This document shows, in pieces, positions 8,584 to 18,503 of a stretch of 64,000 nucleotides of DNA (within the stretch, counting starts at the first letter, position 1; each line of letters starts with the position of its first letter). Below the pieces are notes generated by a model. The model searched no databases, was not told the DNA's origin, and saw only the letters and a list, made by a program, of their open reading frames with translations. The position numbers and the translations under genes were made by a program. Origin of the DNA: Rhizobium sp. AQ_MP (lineage in GTDB: Bacteria > Pseudomonadota > Alphaproteobacteria > Rhizobiales > Rhizobiaceae); the NCBI RefSeq assembly GCF_014237835.1, contig NZ_JACJVI010000002.1:248001-312000 (forward strand). The letters are read 5' to 3'.

Positions 8584-9014
8584 AGGGATATCTGCTCGAT
8601 ACCAATGCAGTCTCGCTGCTTTATGACGGAAGAGCTTCGCAAGCGTTCGAAGACTGGTTGCGGCAGCGCTTTGGGGAAGAATCTCTTTATCTATCGACGA
8701 TCACCGTACTTGAGATACAGAAGGGCGCAACGAAGCTCGAACTGGTCAAGAATGGTAATCCCACTCGGGCGCGGCAATTGCGCCTCTGGCTGCAAAGGCT
8801 CATCGAGCAGTATGCGGACAGCATTCTGGTCGTCGATACGGACACAGCGCTTGCCGCCGGAACCCTTGATGGGGCAATGCGTGCACGCGGTCATAACGGT
8901 CAGCTCGCTGACATCCTTATCGCCGCAACAGCCCAAACCCATGGCCTCACCGTCGTGACCGCCAATATCCGAGATTTTGAGCCTTTGGGCGTCGATTGTC
9001 TCGCACCATTTTGA
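8580..9014 (+). CDS. vapC: VapC-like PIN-domain toxin ribonuclease
   Basis: 144 residues from a TTG start (8580) that overlaps the antitoxin stop by 4 bases. PIN-domain acidic residues are in place: Asp7 (YLLDTNAVS), Glu45 (VLEIQKG), Asp111 (LADILIAATA) and Asn129/Asp132 (TANIRDFEPLG). Such toxins cleave tRNA or rRNA in the cytoplasm. Catalytic residues look intact, so the module is probably functional. Only 25 bases separate its stop from the ABC ATPase start, so read-through transcription from this pair could feed the transporter. Confidence 0.92.
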   Translation: MKGYLLDTNAVSLLYDGRASQAFEDWLRQRFGEESLYLSTITVLEIQKGATKLELVKNGNPTRARQLRLWLQRLIEQYADSILVVDTDTALAAGTLDGAMRARGHNGQLADILIAATAQTHGLTVVTANIRDFEPLGVDCLAPF

Positions 9015-9039
9015 ACAACACTCGTCTGATTGGAAGCCT

Positions 9040-10074
9040 ATGTCCGGCCTCGCCCTCAATTCCATCACCAAGCAGTTCGGCCCGTTCACGGCGGTCGACA
9101 ATGTCCAGCTTTCCGTGCCGCACGGCACCTTCGTCTGCCTGCTCGGTCCCTCGGGTTGCGGCAAGACGACGCTGCTTCGGATGATCGCGGGTCTCGACAG
9201 TCCGACTGAAGGTGCGATCGTGCTCGATGGCAAGGACATTACCCAGGTGCCGACGCATAAGCGCGAGCTCGGCATGGTCTTCCAGTCGCTGGCGCTTTTC
9301 CCGCATCTGACCGTCGGTGAAAACATCGCCTATCCCCTGCGCATCCGTGGGATCGGGCGCGAGGAGCAGGTGAAGCGCGTCGACGAGCTGCTCGCAATGA
9401 TCCATTTGCCCGGTTATGCCGACCGTCCGGTGCACAAGCTTTCCGGCGGCCAGCGGCAGCGTGTGGCGATTGCCCGGGCGCTGGCGATTTCACCAAAACT
9501 TTTCCTGCTCGACGAGCCGCTGTCGGCACTCGACGCCAAGCTGCGTGAGGCGATGCAGGTGGAGCTGCGCAAGCTGCAACAGCAGCTCGGCATCACCACC
9601 ATTGTCGTCACCCATGACCAGCGCGAGGCGATGACCATGGCCGATACGGTTGTCGTGATGAGCGGCGGCAAGATCCGTCAGGCGGCAAGCCCCATCGAGA
9701 TCTACCGCAAGCCCGCCGATCGCTTTGTGGCCGACTTTATCGGCTCGACCAACCTCCTGCCGCTGACCGTGCAAGGCGGGACGGTGCTTGTGCTTGGCCA
9801 GAGCGTTGCCGGCATCTCGGCGCCGGCAGGGCAGGGGCAGGCGAGCCTTTCGGTTCGCCCCGAGGATGTGAAGCTTGCAGCCCCCGGCGAAGGCCGCATC
9901 ACCGGCAAGGTCACCTTCATCCGCGATCTCGGCGGCACGATCGAGACCTTCCTCGATGTGTCCGGGACCGAAGTCGTCGCCGTCTCGACGCCGCGCGAAC
10001 GGCCGGTCGTCACCGTCGGTCAGGATGTCGGCATCGTCATCGATCCCGAAACCGCCGTGGTGCTGTCGGCATGA
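9040..10074 (+). CDS. polyamine-type ABC transporter ATP-binding protein (PotA-like)
   Basis: 344 residues from ATG 9040, with TGGAAG upstream; a longer upstream reading would overlap vapC. Walker [10 protein letters not shown] (36-44), signature LSGGQRQRV (134-142), Walker B LFLLDEP (154-160) and a C-terminal TOBE-like regulatory domain (about 235-344) give the PotA/FbpC/CysA architecture. It energises import through the two permeases that follow with 4-base ATGA overlaps. The substrate is probably the one bound by the product of 7124-8212. Confidence 0.92.
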   Translation: MSGLALNSITKQFGPFTAVDNVQLSVPHGTFVCLLGPSGCGKTTLLRMIAGLDSPTEGAIVLDGKDITQVPTHKRELGMVFQSLALFPHLTVGENIAYPLRIRGIGREEQVKRVDELLAMIHLPGYADRPVHKLSGGQRQRVAIARALAISPKLFLLDEPLSALDAKLREAMQVELRKLQQQLGITTIVVTHDQREAMTMADTVVVMSGGKIRQAASPIEIYRKPADRFVADFIGSTNLLPLTVQGGTVLVLGQSVAGISAPAGQGQASLSVRPEDVKLAAPGEGRITGKVTFIRDLGGTIETFLDVSGTEVVAVSTPRERPVVTVGQDVGIVIDPETAVVLSA

Positions 10075-10925
10075 GACGCGAACCGCCCAAGACTGCGCTC
10101 GACTATGCGCCGCTCGCCTTCCCGGCGGGCATGCTGATCCTGTTTTTCGTCGTGCCCTTCGCCACGATGATCGCCGTGTCCTTCTTCAAACGAGACCCTA
10201 CCGGTTTCTATTCGCCGGATTTCGTTTTCGACAATTACGCCCGCTTCCTGTCGTTCTTCTTCGGCGGCGTGCTCAGCTTTTCGCTTGGCCTAGCGATAGC
10301 GGTCGCCGTCGTCTGCGTGACGCTGGCGCTGCCCTTCACCTATCTGCTCGCCCGCATGTCGCGCAAAGCGCAGGTGCTTTGGCTTGTGGCGCTCCTCTCC
10401 ATCCTGTCGCTCTCGGAAGTGATCATCGGCTTTGCCTGGTCGACGCTGTTTTCGCGCACCGCCGGCATCACCAACCTGTTGGTCATGATCGGACTGATGG
10501 AAAGCCCCGTGGCGCTGATGCCGAATTTCGGCGCTGTGCTGACTGGCATGACCTATCAGGCGCTGCCTTATACCGTGCTGGTGCTTTATCCTGCTCTCGT
10601 GCGGCTCGACCCGACGCTCACCGAAGCCGCGCGCACACTTGGGGCCTCGCCGTTGCGTGCTTTCTTTACCGTCGTGGTGCCGGCGCTGCGCAACACGTTG
10701 ATTGCCACGCTGATCATGGTCTTCATCTTTGCGCTTGGCTCCTATCTCTTGCCGCAAATCCTCGGTCGCCCCTCGCACTGGACACTGTCCGTGCTGATCA
10801 CCGACCAGGCGATCTACCAGTCGAACATGCCGTTCGCCGCAGCCATGGCCGTCTTCCTTGTGCTGGTCACGCTCGGCATGGTGGCGCTGACGCTGCTCAT
10901 CGGTCGCAAGGGAGAGGCAGCATGA
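10071..10925 (+). CDS. polyamine-type ABC permease, PotB-like
   Basis: 284 residues, about six membrane helices. The EAA loop (EAARTLGASPLRAFFTVVVPAL, about residues 184-205) that contacts the ATPase is clear. The start ATG overlaps the ATPase stop (ATGA) and its own stop overlaps the next permease start, showing translational coupling. It forms the inner-membrane channel with the second permease. Confidence 0.92.
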   Translation: MRREPPKTALDYAPLAFPAGMLILFFVVPFATMIAVSFFKRDPTGFYSPDFVFDNYARFLSFFFGGVLSFSLGLAIAVAVVCVTLALPFTYLLARMSRKAQVLWLVALLSILSLSEVIIGFAWSTLFSRTAGITNLLVMIGLMESPVALMPNFGAVLTGMTYQALPYTVLVLYPALVRLDPTLTEAARTLGASPLRAFFTVVVPALRNTLIATLIMVFIFALGSYLLPQILGRPSHWTLSVLITDQAIYQSNMPFAAAMAVFLVLVTLGMVALTLLIGRKGEAA

Positions 10926-11722
10926 ACAAGGCTCTGACCCGTCTCTACTTCACGCTCATCGGCATCTTCCTCGCGGCCCCCATCGTCGTCGTCGCTGGTG
11001 TCTCGGTGAATGCCAAGCAGAGCCTGAACTTCCCGCCGCAGGGCTTTTCGCTGTCGTGGTATGGCGCGATCTTCACCGATCCCGGCTGGCGGGCGGCTCT
11101 GTTCGCCTCTGTCATTCTGGCGCTTTGTGCAGCTGCTCTTGCCGTTGCCATCGCGCTGCCGCTTGCCTGGTTCCTGTGGCGCCGCCTTGCGCCCTGGGCG
11201 CAGGTCTTCCAGTTGCTGGGCATCGCGCCCTTCACGCTGCCGCCCGTCATCACGGCGCTGGGCTTACTCACCTTCTGGGCTGCGACCGGTTTCTACGGTC
11301 AGCCTTGGACGGCCGTCATCAGCCACGCAATCTTCTTCGTGACGCTGCCGCTGGTGACACTATCGCTCGGTTTCTCCGCGATCGATCGCTCGCTTGTCGA
11401 GGCGGCTGCCACCATGGGCGCCGACGACCGGACGATCTTCCGCACGGTCGTGCTGCCGCTGATCGCGCCCTATCTCGTCTCTGGCTATGCCTTCGCCTTC
11501 GTGCTCTCGCTCAACGAATACATCGTCGCCTATATGACGGTCGGGTTCGTCATGGAGACGCTGCCGATCAAGATCTTCAACGCGCTGCGCTACGGCTATA
11601 CGCCGGTCATGGCTTCTGTGACGATCCTGTTCGTGGCGGTGGCCGCCACCGTGTTCGGACTTGTCGCCCGTTTGGGCGACCTGCCGAAGCTGCTTGGGGC
11701 GAATGCCGACGACCGCAGCTGA
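10922..11722 (+). CDS. polyamine-type ABC permease, PotC-like
   Basis: 266 residues from ATG 10922, which overlaps the upstream permease stop; in-frame sequence far upstream is a shadow of the ATPase gene. About six membrane helices are present, with the EAA motif EAAATMGADDRTIFRTVVLPLI and the SLNEYIVAYM segment typical of PotC/PotI. It is the last gene of the agmatinase/transporter series and converges with the GMC oxidoreductase gene. Confidence 0.92.
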   Translation: MNKALTRLYFTLIGIFLAAPIVVVAGVSVNAKQSLNFPPQGFSLSWYGAIFTDPGWRAALFASVILALCAAALAVAIALPLAWFLWRRLAPWAQVFQLLGIAPFTLPPVITALGLLTFWAATGFYGQPWTAVISHAIFFVTLPLVTLSLGFSAIDRSLVEAAATMGADDRTIFRTVVLPLIAPYLVSGYAFAFVLSLNEYIVAYMTVGFVMETLPIKIFNALRYGYTPVMASVTILFVAVAATVFGLVARLGDLPKLLGANADDRS

Positions 11723-11732
11723 TGGTCTGGCG

Positions 11733-13328
11733 TCAGCGGTGATCCTCAAGGATCATCGCGGCTGCCTTTTCGGCAATCATCAGGGTCGGGGAATTGGTGT
11801 TGCCCGAGGTGATCGTCGGCATCACCGAGGCGTCAGCGATGCGCAGGCCCTTCAACGCGCGGAGCCGCAGGCGTGGATCGACGACGCTCGCCGGATCGGC
11901 TCCCATGCGGCAGGTGCCGACGGGGTGGAAGATCGTGGTGCCGATGTCGCCGGCCGCCTTTTCCAGTTCCGCATCGCTTTCGAGATCAGGTCCAGGGCGG
12001 TACTCCTCCGGCTGATAGCGGGCAAAGGCGGGCTGGGACGCGATGCGGCGGGTGAGCCGGATCGAGCGGACGGCGACGTCGCGGTCGCCTGGCGTCGAGA
12101 GATAGTTCGGCGCGATCTTCGGCTGGGCGGCGAAGTCCGGCCCCGATATGTGCACCGAGCCCCGGCTTTCGGGTCTCAGGTTGCAGACACTCGCCGTCAT
12201 CGCCGGGAAGGGGTGAACGGGGTCGCCGAACTTGTCGAGCGAGACCGGCTGGACATGATATTCGAGGTCGGCGGTTTCCTTGTCCGGGCCGGAGCGGGTG
12301 AAGATGCCGAGCTGGCTCGGCGCCATGGACATCGGCCCAGAGCGCCGCAGTGCGTATTCCAGCCCGATCATCGCCTTGCCGTAGAGGCTGGAGGCACGTT
12401 CGTTGAGGGTTGGCACGCCCTTAACCTTGAAGACGAGGCGGAGCTGCAGGTGGTCCTGCAAGTTCTCGCCGATAGCAGGCACCTCGCGCACGGTCTCTAT
12501 ACCGGAATTTTGCAAGACATCGCCGCGACCAATGCCGGAGAGTTCGAGGATCTGCGGCGAGCCGATGGCGCCGGCTGACAGCACGACCTCGCGGCGGGCG
12601 GCAAAGCGTTTCAACTCGCCGTCGTGATGCACTTCGGCACCGGCCACACGGTCGCCCTCTATCGTCAGGCGCTTCACATGGGCGCGGGTGAGGATCGTCA
12701 GGTTCTTGCGGTGCCGGATCGGTTTCAGAAAGGCTTTCGCCGTGTTCCAGCGAATGCCGGAGCGCTGGTTGACCTCGAAGAAGCCGGAGCCTTCGTTGTC
12801 GCCGCGATTGAAGTCGTCGGTCTCTGGGATGCCTGCCTGTTTGGCCGCCTCACGAAAGGCTTCCAGTACGTCCCAGCGAAGCCGGGCCTTTTCCACGCGC
12901 CATTCGCCGCCGGCGCCATGTTTGTCGTCGGCGCCCCGATGGAAGTCTTCCGTCCTCTTGAAGAGGGGCAGCACATCATCCCAGCCCCAGCCTTCACAAC
13001 CCATCTGGCGCCACTGGTCGTAGTCGCGGGCCTGGCCGCGCATGTAGATCATGCCGTTGATCGAGGAGCAGCCGCCAAGCACCTTGCCGCGCGGATAGCC
13101 GATCGCGCGACCGTTTAGTCCCGGCTCGGCCTCGGTCTTGAAGCACCAGTCTGTGCGCGGATTGTTGATGCAATAGAGATAGCCGACCGGGATTTGGATC
13201 CAGTGATAATTGTCGCTGCCGCCGGCTTCGAGCAGCAGCACACGGCGCCTGGGATCGGCAGAGAGCCGGTTGGCGAGCAGGCAGCCGGCGGTGCCGGCGC
13301 CAATGACGATGTAATCGTAGGTCTCCAT
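11733..13328 (-). CDS. GMC family FAD oxidoreductase, choline/alcohol dehydrogenase type
   Basis: 531 residues. The start at 13328 was chosen because GGGGAGGAGC precedes the ATG; an upstream start would add 9 residues overlapping the mutase gene end. GAGTAG (residues 10-15) binds [17 protein letters not shown] is the GMC signature 1 and [16 protein letters not shown] signature 2. The C-terminal [12 protein letters not shown] and [14 protein letters not shown] hold the catalytic His and Asn. It oxidises an alcohol to an aldehyde or acid; the substrate is not readable. It lies 23 bases downstream of methylmalonyl-CoA mutase, but a pathway link is not evident. Confidence 0.9.
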   Translation of the reverse strand: METYDYIVIGAGTAGCLLANRLSADPRRRVLLLEAGGSDNYHWIQIPVGYLYCINNPRTDWCFKTEAEPGLNGRAIGYPRGKVLGGCSSINGMIYMRGQARDYDQWRQMGCEGWGWDDVLPLFKRTEDFHRGADDKHGAGGEWRVEKARLRWDVLEAFREAAKQAGIPETDDFNRGDNEGSGFFEVNQRSGIRWNTAKAFLKPIRHRKNLTILTRAHVKRLTIEGDRVAGAEVHHDGELKRFAARREVVLSAGAIGSPQILELSGIGRGDVLQNSGIETVREVPAIGENLQDHLQLRLVFKVKGVPTLNERASSLYGKAMIGLEYALRRSGPMSMAPSQLGIFTRSGPDKETADLEYHVQPVSLDKFGDPVHPFPAMTASVCNLRPESRGSVHISGPDFAAQPKIAPNYLSTPGDRDVAVRSIRLTRRIASQPAFARYQPEEYRPGPDLESDAELEKAAGDIGTTIFHPVGTCRMGADPASVVDPRLRLRALKGLRIADASVMPTITSGNTNSPTLMIAEKAAAMILEDHR

Positions 13329-13351
13329 GCTCCTCCCCGAGCGGCCGCCTC

Positions 13352-15487
13352 TCAACTGTTTCGCAGGCGACCCTCAAGCAGGTCAAGCACGGAGCGCGCG
13401 GCATCCATGACATTGGTGCCGGGACCGAAGACGGCGGAGACGCCATGCTCCAGCAGGAAGTCATAGTCCTGGCGCGGAATGACGCCACCGACGACGACGA
13501 TCACATCGTTGGCGCCCTTGGCCTTCAGTGCCTCGACCAGCTGCGGCGCGAGCGTCTTGTGGCCTGCGGCAAGCGAGGACATGCCAACGACCTGGACCTT
13601 GTTGGTGACGGCCAGGTCTGCGGCTTCCTCCGGCGTCTGGAAGAGGGGGCCTGCGACGACATCGAAGCCGATATCGCCGAAGGCCGACGCGATCACCTTG
13701 GCTCCCCGGTCATGGCCATCCTGGCCGAGCTTGGCGATCAGGATGCGCGGCTTGGACGCCGCCTTGCCGTAGTCCTTCAGGCGGGTCGTGAGCGTCTCCA
13801 TTTCCGGATCGCCTTCATAGGCCTTGCCATAGATGTCATGCACGACCTCGGGGACCGCGACGTGATCGCCAAAGACGGCACGCATGGCATCCGAAATTTC
13901 GCCGACCGTGGCGCGGGCGCGGGCGGCGTCGACGGCGGCTTCGAGCAGGTTTCCTTCTCCCGTACGCGCGATTTCGGTGAGGCGCGCCAGGGTGGTTTCT
14001 ACACGCTTCGGATCCCGCTGGCGGCGAGTCTGTTCGATGCGCTTGACCTGCGACAGACGGACGGCGGTATTGTCGATTTCGAGGATGTCGATGGGTTCTT
14101 CGTTCTCCAGGCGGAACTTGTTGACCCCGACGATCACCTCCTCGCCCCGGTCGACGGCGGCCTGGCGGCGGGTCGCTGCCTCCTCGATCAGGCGTTTCGG
14201 CAACCCGTCATCGACGGCCTTGGTCATGCCACCCAGGCTTTCAACCTCCTCGATCAGCGCCCAGGCCTTTTCTGCCAGTTCGTTGGTCAGGCTCTCGACA
14301 TAATAGGAGCCGGCGAGCGGATCGACGACCTTGGTGACGCCCGTTTCGTTCTGCAGGATCAGCTGGGTATTGCGGGCGATGCGGGCGGAGAATTCCGTCG
14401 GCAGGGCAATCGCCTCGTCGAAGGAATTGGTATGCAGCGACTGCGTGCCGCCGAGCGCTGCAGACATGGCCTCGAAGGCGGTGCGGATGATGTTGTTATA
14501 GGGGTCCTGTTCGGCGAGCGAGACGCCCGATGTCTGGCAATGGGTGCGCAGCATCAGGGAGGACGCCTTCTTCGGCTCGAATTCCTGCATGATGCGGGTC
14601 CAGAGCAGGCGGGCGGCACGCAGCTTGGCTGCTTCCATGAAGAAGTTCATGCCGATGGCGAAGAAGAAGGAGAGGCGACCGGCGAATTCGTCGACATTCA
14701 GCCCCTTGGCGATGGCCGCGCGGACATATTCGCGACCGTCCGCCAGGGTGAAGGCAAGCTCCTGCACCAACGTCGCACCGGCCTCCTGCATGTGATAGCC
14801 GGAGATCGAGATCGAGTTGAACTTCGGCATCTCCTTCGCCGTGTATTCGATGATGTCGGCGATGATCCGCATCGAGGGTTCGGGCGGGTAGATATAGGTG
14901 TTGCGGACCATGAACTCCTTGAGGATGTCGTTCTGGATGGTCCCAGACAGTTTTTCGCGCGAAACACCCTGTTCCTCGCCGGTGACGATGAAATTGGCGA
15001 GGATCGGGATGACCGCGCCGTTCATCGTCATCGACACCGAGATATCCTGCAACGGAATGCCGTCGAACAGGATCTTCATGTCCTCGACGCTGTCGATCGC
15101 CACACCCGCCTTGCCGACATCGCCTTCGACGCGGGGATGATCCGAGTCATAACCGCGATGGGTGGCAAGGTCGAAGGCGACGGAGACGCCCTGCTGACCG
15201 GCGGCCAGCGCCTTGCGATAAAAGGCATTGCTCTCCTCCGCCGTCGAGAAGCCGGCATATTGCCGGATCGTCCAGGGCCGGCCGGCATACATGGTGGCAC
15301 GCGGCCCGCGCACAAAGGGGGCAAAGCCCGGCAGGCTGTCGAGATGGTCAATGCCGGCGATGTCGTCTGCCGTGTACAGCGGCTTCACCGGAATGCCCTC
15401 CGGCGTATTCCAGACAAGGCTGTCGGCCGTACGCTTCAGTTCCTTCTCGGCAAGCGCCTGCCAGTCGGCGATGGTTTTCTTGGTCAT
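13352..15487 (-). CDS. methylmalonyl-CoA mutase (adenosylcobalamin-dependent)
   Basis: 711 residues, the single-chain length. The N-terminal (beta/alpha)8 barrel holds the CoA-binding segment [24 protein letters not shown]. The C-terminal B12-binding domain carries Asp590-Gly-His592-Asp-Arg-Gly595, the base-off DxHxxG motif. It converts methylmalonyl-CoA to succinyl-CoA. With pccA and pccB on the same strand it completes the propionyl-CoA assimilation route. No methylmalonyl-CoA epimerase or MeaB/ArgK chaperone gene is visible in the window. It is divergent from parDE. Confidence 0.95.
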   Translation of the reverse strand: MTKKTIADWQALAEKELKRTADSLVWNTPEGIPVKPLYTADDIAGIDHLDSLPGFAPFVRGPRATMYAGRPWTIRQYAGFSTAEESNAFYRKALAAGQQGVSVAFDLATHRGYDSDHPRVEGDVGKAGVAIDSVEDMKILFDGIPLQDISVSMTMNGAVIPILANFIVTGEEQGVSREKLSGTIQNDILKEFMVRNTYIYPPEPSMRIIADIIEYTAKEMPKFNSISISGYHMQEAGATLVQELAFTLADGREYVRAAIAKGLNVDEFAGRLSFFFAIGMNFFMEAAKLRAARLLWTRIMQEFEPKKASSLMLRTHCQTSGVSLAEQDPYNNIIRTAFEAMSAALGGTQSLHTNSFDEAIALPTEFSARIARNTQLILQNETGVTKVVDPLAGSYYVESLTNELAEKAWALIEEVESLGGMTKAVDDGLPKRLIEEAATRRQAAVDRGEEVIVGVNKFRLENEEPIDILEIDNTAVRLSQVKRIEQTRRQRDPKRVETTLARLTEIARTGEGNLLEAAVDAARARATVGEISDAMRAVFGDHVAVPEVVHDIYGKAYEGDPEMETLTTRLKDYGKAASKPRILIAKLGQDGHDRGAKVIASAFGDIGFDVVAGPLFQTPEEAADLAVTNKVQVVGMSSLAAGHKTLAPQLVEALKAKGANDVIVVVGGVIPRQDYDFLLEHGVSAVFGPGTNVMDAARSVLDLLEGRLRNS

Positions 15488-15599
15488 CGATGCGATCCTT
15501 ATCTGAAGGCTGCGCGGTTCGGCGTTTCGCCGAGGGAAGTCAGTTTGACGGGGTTTTCGGTCAGGGCTATTCTTGTGAGCCTAACCGGAGCGACTTGCC

Positions 15600-15869
15600 A
15601 TGACCGTGAAAGCCTCTGTCTCGCTCTCGCCGCAGCAGGCAGAATTTGCCCGCAAGCTGGTCGAGGACGGCCACTTCCCGAGCCTCGCAGCTGTCGTCGA
15701 GCGAGGGCTTGATCTGGTGCGCGAAGAGACGGAGATGCGGGAAGAGGATGTGGCGGCGTTGCGGTCGCTAGTTGAGCGTCGTCGCCAGGGGCGTTTTCTC
15801 TCTGAGGCTGAAAGCCATGAGCGGATAGAGGCGATGATTGCTGCAAAGAAGGCCGAGTATGGTCTTTGA
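15600..15869 (+). CDS. parD: type II antitoxin, ParD/CopG family
   Basis: 89 residues. The ASVSLSPQQAEFARKLVEDGHFPSLAAVVERGLDLV core is a ribbon-helix-helix DNA-binding domain of the ParD type, followed by an acidic helix that would bind the toxin. The stop codon lies inside the start region of the toxin gene, an 11-base overlap. It is oriented against the surrounding propionate genes. Confidence 0.9.
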   Translation: MTVKASVSLSPQQAEFARKLVEDGHFPSLAAVVERGLDLVREETEMREEDVAALRSLVERRRQGRFLSEAESHERIEAMIAAKKAEYGL

Positions 15870-16200
15870 GGTCGAACTTTCGGAAGAAAGCGAGATCGAT
15901 CTCAAGCAGATCTTCGATCATCTTGTTCAGTCCTACACCCAGTTGGGCGAACCTCTCGAAGATGCCGTTGATCAAGCATCCGAACGCGTTCGCCGAATCC
16001 GCAGCGATATCTTTGGCCTTGGGAAAGCGCCCTATCAGGGGACATTGTCGAAGGAGATTGGCGACGGTCTGCGTCACGTCACCAAAAACCGTGCAATTAT
16101 CTATTTCGACGTTTACGAGGCGACGCAGACCATTCAAGTCATTGCCGTTTTCTTCGGCGGGCAGGACCATCAGCGGCATATGCTGAAGCGGCTGTCCTAG
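15859..16200 (+). CDS. parE: ParE/RelE family toxin
   Basis: 113 residues from ATG 15859. The MVFEVELSEESEIDLKQIFDHL opening and the RHVTKNRAIIYFDVYEATQTIQVIAVFFGGQDHQ C-terminal strands are the RelE/ParE fold. ParE members poison DNA gyrase; RelE members cut mRNA. Pairing with a ParD-type antitoxin favours gyrase as target, though the substrate is inferred. An in-frame start 21 bases upstream is less likely. Confidence 0.9.
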   Translation: MVFEVELSEESEIDLKQIFDHLVQSYTQLGEPLEDAVDQASERVRRIRSDIFGLGKAPYQGTLSKEIGDGLRHVTKNRAIIYFDVYEATQTIQVIAVFFGGQDHQRHMLKRLS

Positions 16201-16235
16201 GCGGTTTTGCTTCGTTTGCTGATCTGCCGCGCGGA

Positions 16236-16400
16236 TACCCCCCTCTGTCCTGCCGGACATCTTCCCCACACGGGGACAGAGCGGAGTGGGGCCGGCCTTC
16301 TGCCAAATTGCCAACGTCGAGTTTGTGAGGCGTTCGCAACGCAAGCGGCCACTCTCCCCCCATGTGGGGGAGATGTCGGCGTAGCCGACAGAGGGGGGTA
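16236..16400. repeat. RIME-like palindromic repeat, copy 1
   Basis: Terminal arms TACCCCCCTCTGTC (16236-16249) and GACAGAGGGGGGTA (16387-16400) are perfect 14-bp inverted repeats. Inner hairpins GTCctgccgGAC and CTCCCCC/GGGGGAG give the two-palindrome mosaic of the Rhizobium-specific intergenic mosaic element. Here it lies between parE and the 3' end of pccA and could serve as a bidirectional transcript end. Copies 2 and 3 are at 27329-27496 and 62953-63139. Confidence 0.85.
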
Positions 16401-16427
16401 CCCCGACCGCGATTGCCGACGATGTCC

Positions 16428-18437
16428 TCACCCCTCAAACTCCATAATCAACTCATCCACCGCCAAGCTCTGGCCTGGCTTCACGACGATCTTCTTCACG
16501 GTGCCGCGGCGTTCGGCCTTCAGGATATTCTCCATCTTCATCGCCTCGACGGTCGCCAGCGCCTGTCCTGCCTCGACAGTCTCGCCTTCCTTGACCGCAA
16601 CCCCGGTGATGACGCCTGGCATGGGGCAGAGCAGCATCTTGGAGGTATCCGGCGGCAGCTTTTCCGGCATCAGTTTGGCAAGTGCTGCGACGCGCGGCGA
16701 GCGGACGCGGGCGGTCAAATCCATGCCGCGCCAGCGCAGCCGGATGGCGGGGCCCTTGAGGTCGACCTTCACCGCAAGCGTCTCCCCGCCGATGTCGACA
16801 TGGGCGAGTGTCTGGCCCGGCAGCCAGTCGGTCGCGAGCACCAGCTCTGTGCCAGAGGCGAGCGAGACACGGGTGTTGCCGGTGCCTTCGTTGATTTCAA
16901 TGGCATGGTCGGATCCGGCGAGGTTGACGACCCAGTCCTTGCCGAGCTTGCGGGTGTGGTTGCCGATGGTCCCGGAGATCTGGATGGCGCGCGCCTGCAG
17001 GCGATGATGGATGATGGCGGCAATCGCGGCGAGCTTTTCGGCAGACGCGGCATCCGGTGTGACGCCGCTAAACCCGTCCCTGAACTCCTCGGCGATATAG
17101 GCCGTGGTGATCTTGCCAGAGCGGAAACGCTCCTGGTTCATCACCGCCGACAGGAAGGGCAGGTTGTGGCCGATGCCTTCGACCTCAAAGCTGTCGAGCG
17201 CTTCGCTCATGGCGTCGATCGCTGTGAGACGATCCGGCGCCCAGGTGCAGAGCTTGGCGATCATCGGGTCGTAATACATCGAGATCTCGCCGCCCTCGAA
17301 GACGCCGGTATCGTTGCGAGTGACGGTGCCTTCCGCGGTCGTGCCCTCTGCCGGCGGGCGGTAGCGGGTGAGGCGACCGATCGAGGGCAGGAAGTTGCGA
17401 TAGGGGTCTTCGGCGTAGAGACGGCTCTCGATCGCCCAGCCGTTGAGCTTCACGTCGTCCTGGCCGAATGAGAGCTTCTCGCCAGCGGCGACGCGGATCA
17501 TCTGTTCAACGAGATCAAGGCCGGTCACCAGCTCGGTGACGGGATGTTCCACCTGCAGGCGGGTGTTCATCTCGAGGAAGTAGAACTTGTTTTCCTTGCC
17601 ATCGACGATGAACTCGACGGTGCCGGCGGAGTGATAGCCGACGGCTTTGGCCAGTGCCACGGCCTGCTCGCCCATGGCCTTGCGGGTGGCGGCATCGAGG
17701 AAGGGCGAGGGGGCCTCTTCGATGACCTTCTGGTTTCGCCGCTGGATCGAGCATTCGCGTTCGCCGAGATAGAGCGTGTTGCCGTGCTTGTCGCCGAGCA
17801 CCTGGATTTCGATATGGCGCGGCTCGGTGACGAATTTCTCGATGAAGATGCGGTCGTCGCCGAAGGAGTTCTTCGCTTCGTTCTTCGATGACTGAAAGCC
17901 TTCGCGGGCTTCTTCGGCATTCCAGGCAATGCGCATGCCCTTGCCGCCGCCGCCGGCAGACGCCTTGATCATGACGGGATAGCCGATCTGATCGGAGATC
18001 TTCACCGCCTCGTCGGCATCGGCGATCAGGCCCATATGGCCGGGCACGGTCGAGACGCCGGCTTCAGCGGCCAGCTTCTTCGAGGTGATCTTGTCGCCCA
18101 TGGCCTGGATCGCACCGACCGGCGGGCCGATGAAGGTGACACCCGCCTTTTCCAGCGCTTCGGCAAAGGCTGCGTTTTCCGAAAGAAAGCCGTAGCCGGG
18201 ATGAACGGCGTCTGCTCCGGTCTGCCGGATCGCGTCGAGGATCTTGTCGATGACGATATAAGACTGGTTCGACGGCGCCGGGCCGATATGCACCGCCTCA
18301 TCGGCCATCTCGACATGCAGCGCATTGCGATCGGCATCGGAATAGACGGCGACTGTCTTGATGCCGAGCTTCTTCGCGGTCTTGATGACCCGGCAGGCGA
18401 TTTCGCCCCGGTTGGCGATGAGGATTTTCTGGATCAC
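16428..18437 (-). CDS. pccA: propionyl-CoA carboxylase alpha subunit (biotin carboxylase + BCCP)
   Basis: 669 residues. The N-terminal biotin carboxylase ATP-grasp domain (about 1-450) opens MIQKILIANRGEIACRVIK and includes KASAGGGGKGMR. A linker domain follows, then a C-terminal biotin carrier domain with EAMKMENIL; the biotinylated Lys is residue 634. It carboxylates biotin for transfer to propionyl-CoA by PccB (20846-22378). The propionyl rather than methylcrotonyl or acetyl substrate is inferred from the neighbouring pccB, pccR and methylmalonyl-CoA mutase. Confidence 0.93.
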   Translation of the reverse strand: MIQKILIANRGEIACRVIKTAKKLGIKTVAVYSDADRNALHVEMADEAVHIGPAPSNQSYIVIDKILDAIRQTGADAVHPGYGFLSENAAFAEALEKAGVTFIGPPVGAIQAMGDKITSKKLAAEAGVSTVPGHMGLIADADEAVKISDQIGYPVMIKASAGGGGKGMRIAWNAEEAREGFQSSKNEAKNSFGDDRIFIEKFVTEPRHIEIQVLGDKHGNTLYLGERECSIQRRNQKVIEEAPSPFLDAATRKAMGEQAVALAKAVGYHSAGTVEFIVDGKENKFYFLEMNTRLQVEHPVTELVTGLDLVEQMIRVAAGEKLSFGQDDVKLNGWAIESRLYAEDPYRNFLPSIGRLTRYRPPAEGTTAEGTVTRNDTGVFEGGEISMYYDPMIAKLCTWAPDRLTAIDAMSEALDSFEVEGIGHNLPFLSAVMNQERFRSGKITTAYIAEEFRDGFSGVTPDAASAEKLAAIAAIIHHRLQARAIQISGTIGNHTRKLGKDWVVNLAGSDHAIEINEGTGNTRVSLASGTELVLATDWLPGQTLAHVDIGGETLAVKVDLKGPAIRLRWRGMDLTARVRSPRVAALAKLMPEKLPPDTSKMLLCPMPGVITGVAVKEGETVEAGQALATVEAMKMENILKAERRGTVKKIVVKPGQSLAVDELIMEFEG

Positions 18438-18503
18438 TTTCTTCTCTCCCTGCCGTTTATCATCCGGGCTCAGCCTCCAGGCGCTTATGCGCGAGGACTG
18501 CCG

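Noticed and set aside
13445-15712. 755-codon plus-strand open frame antisense to methylmalonyl-CoA mutase
   Set aside because: The mutase has all family motifs on the minus strand; the antisense frame is a GC-rich coding artefact.
16236-16400. CRISPR array or IS end at the palindromic repeats
   Set aside because: No regularly spaced direct repeats or spacers; the inverted arms match a RIME-type mosaic and there is no transposase.
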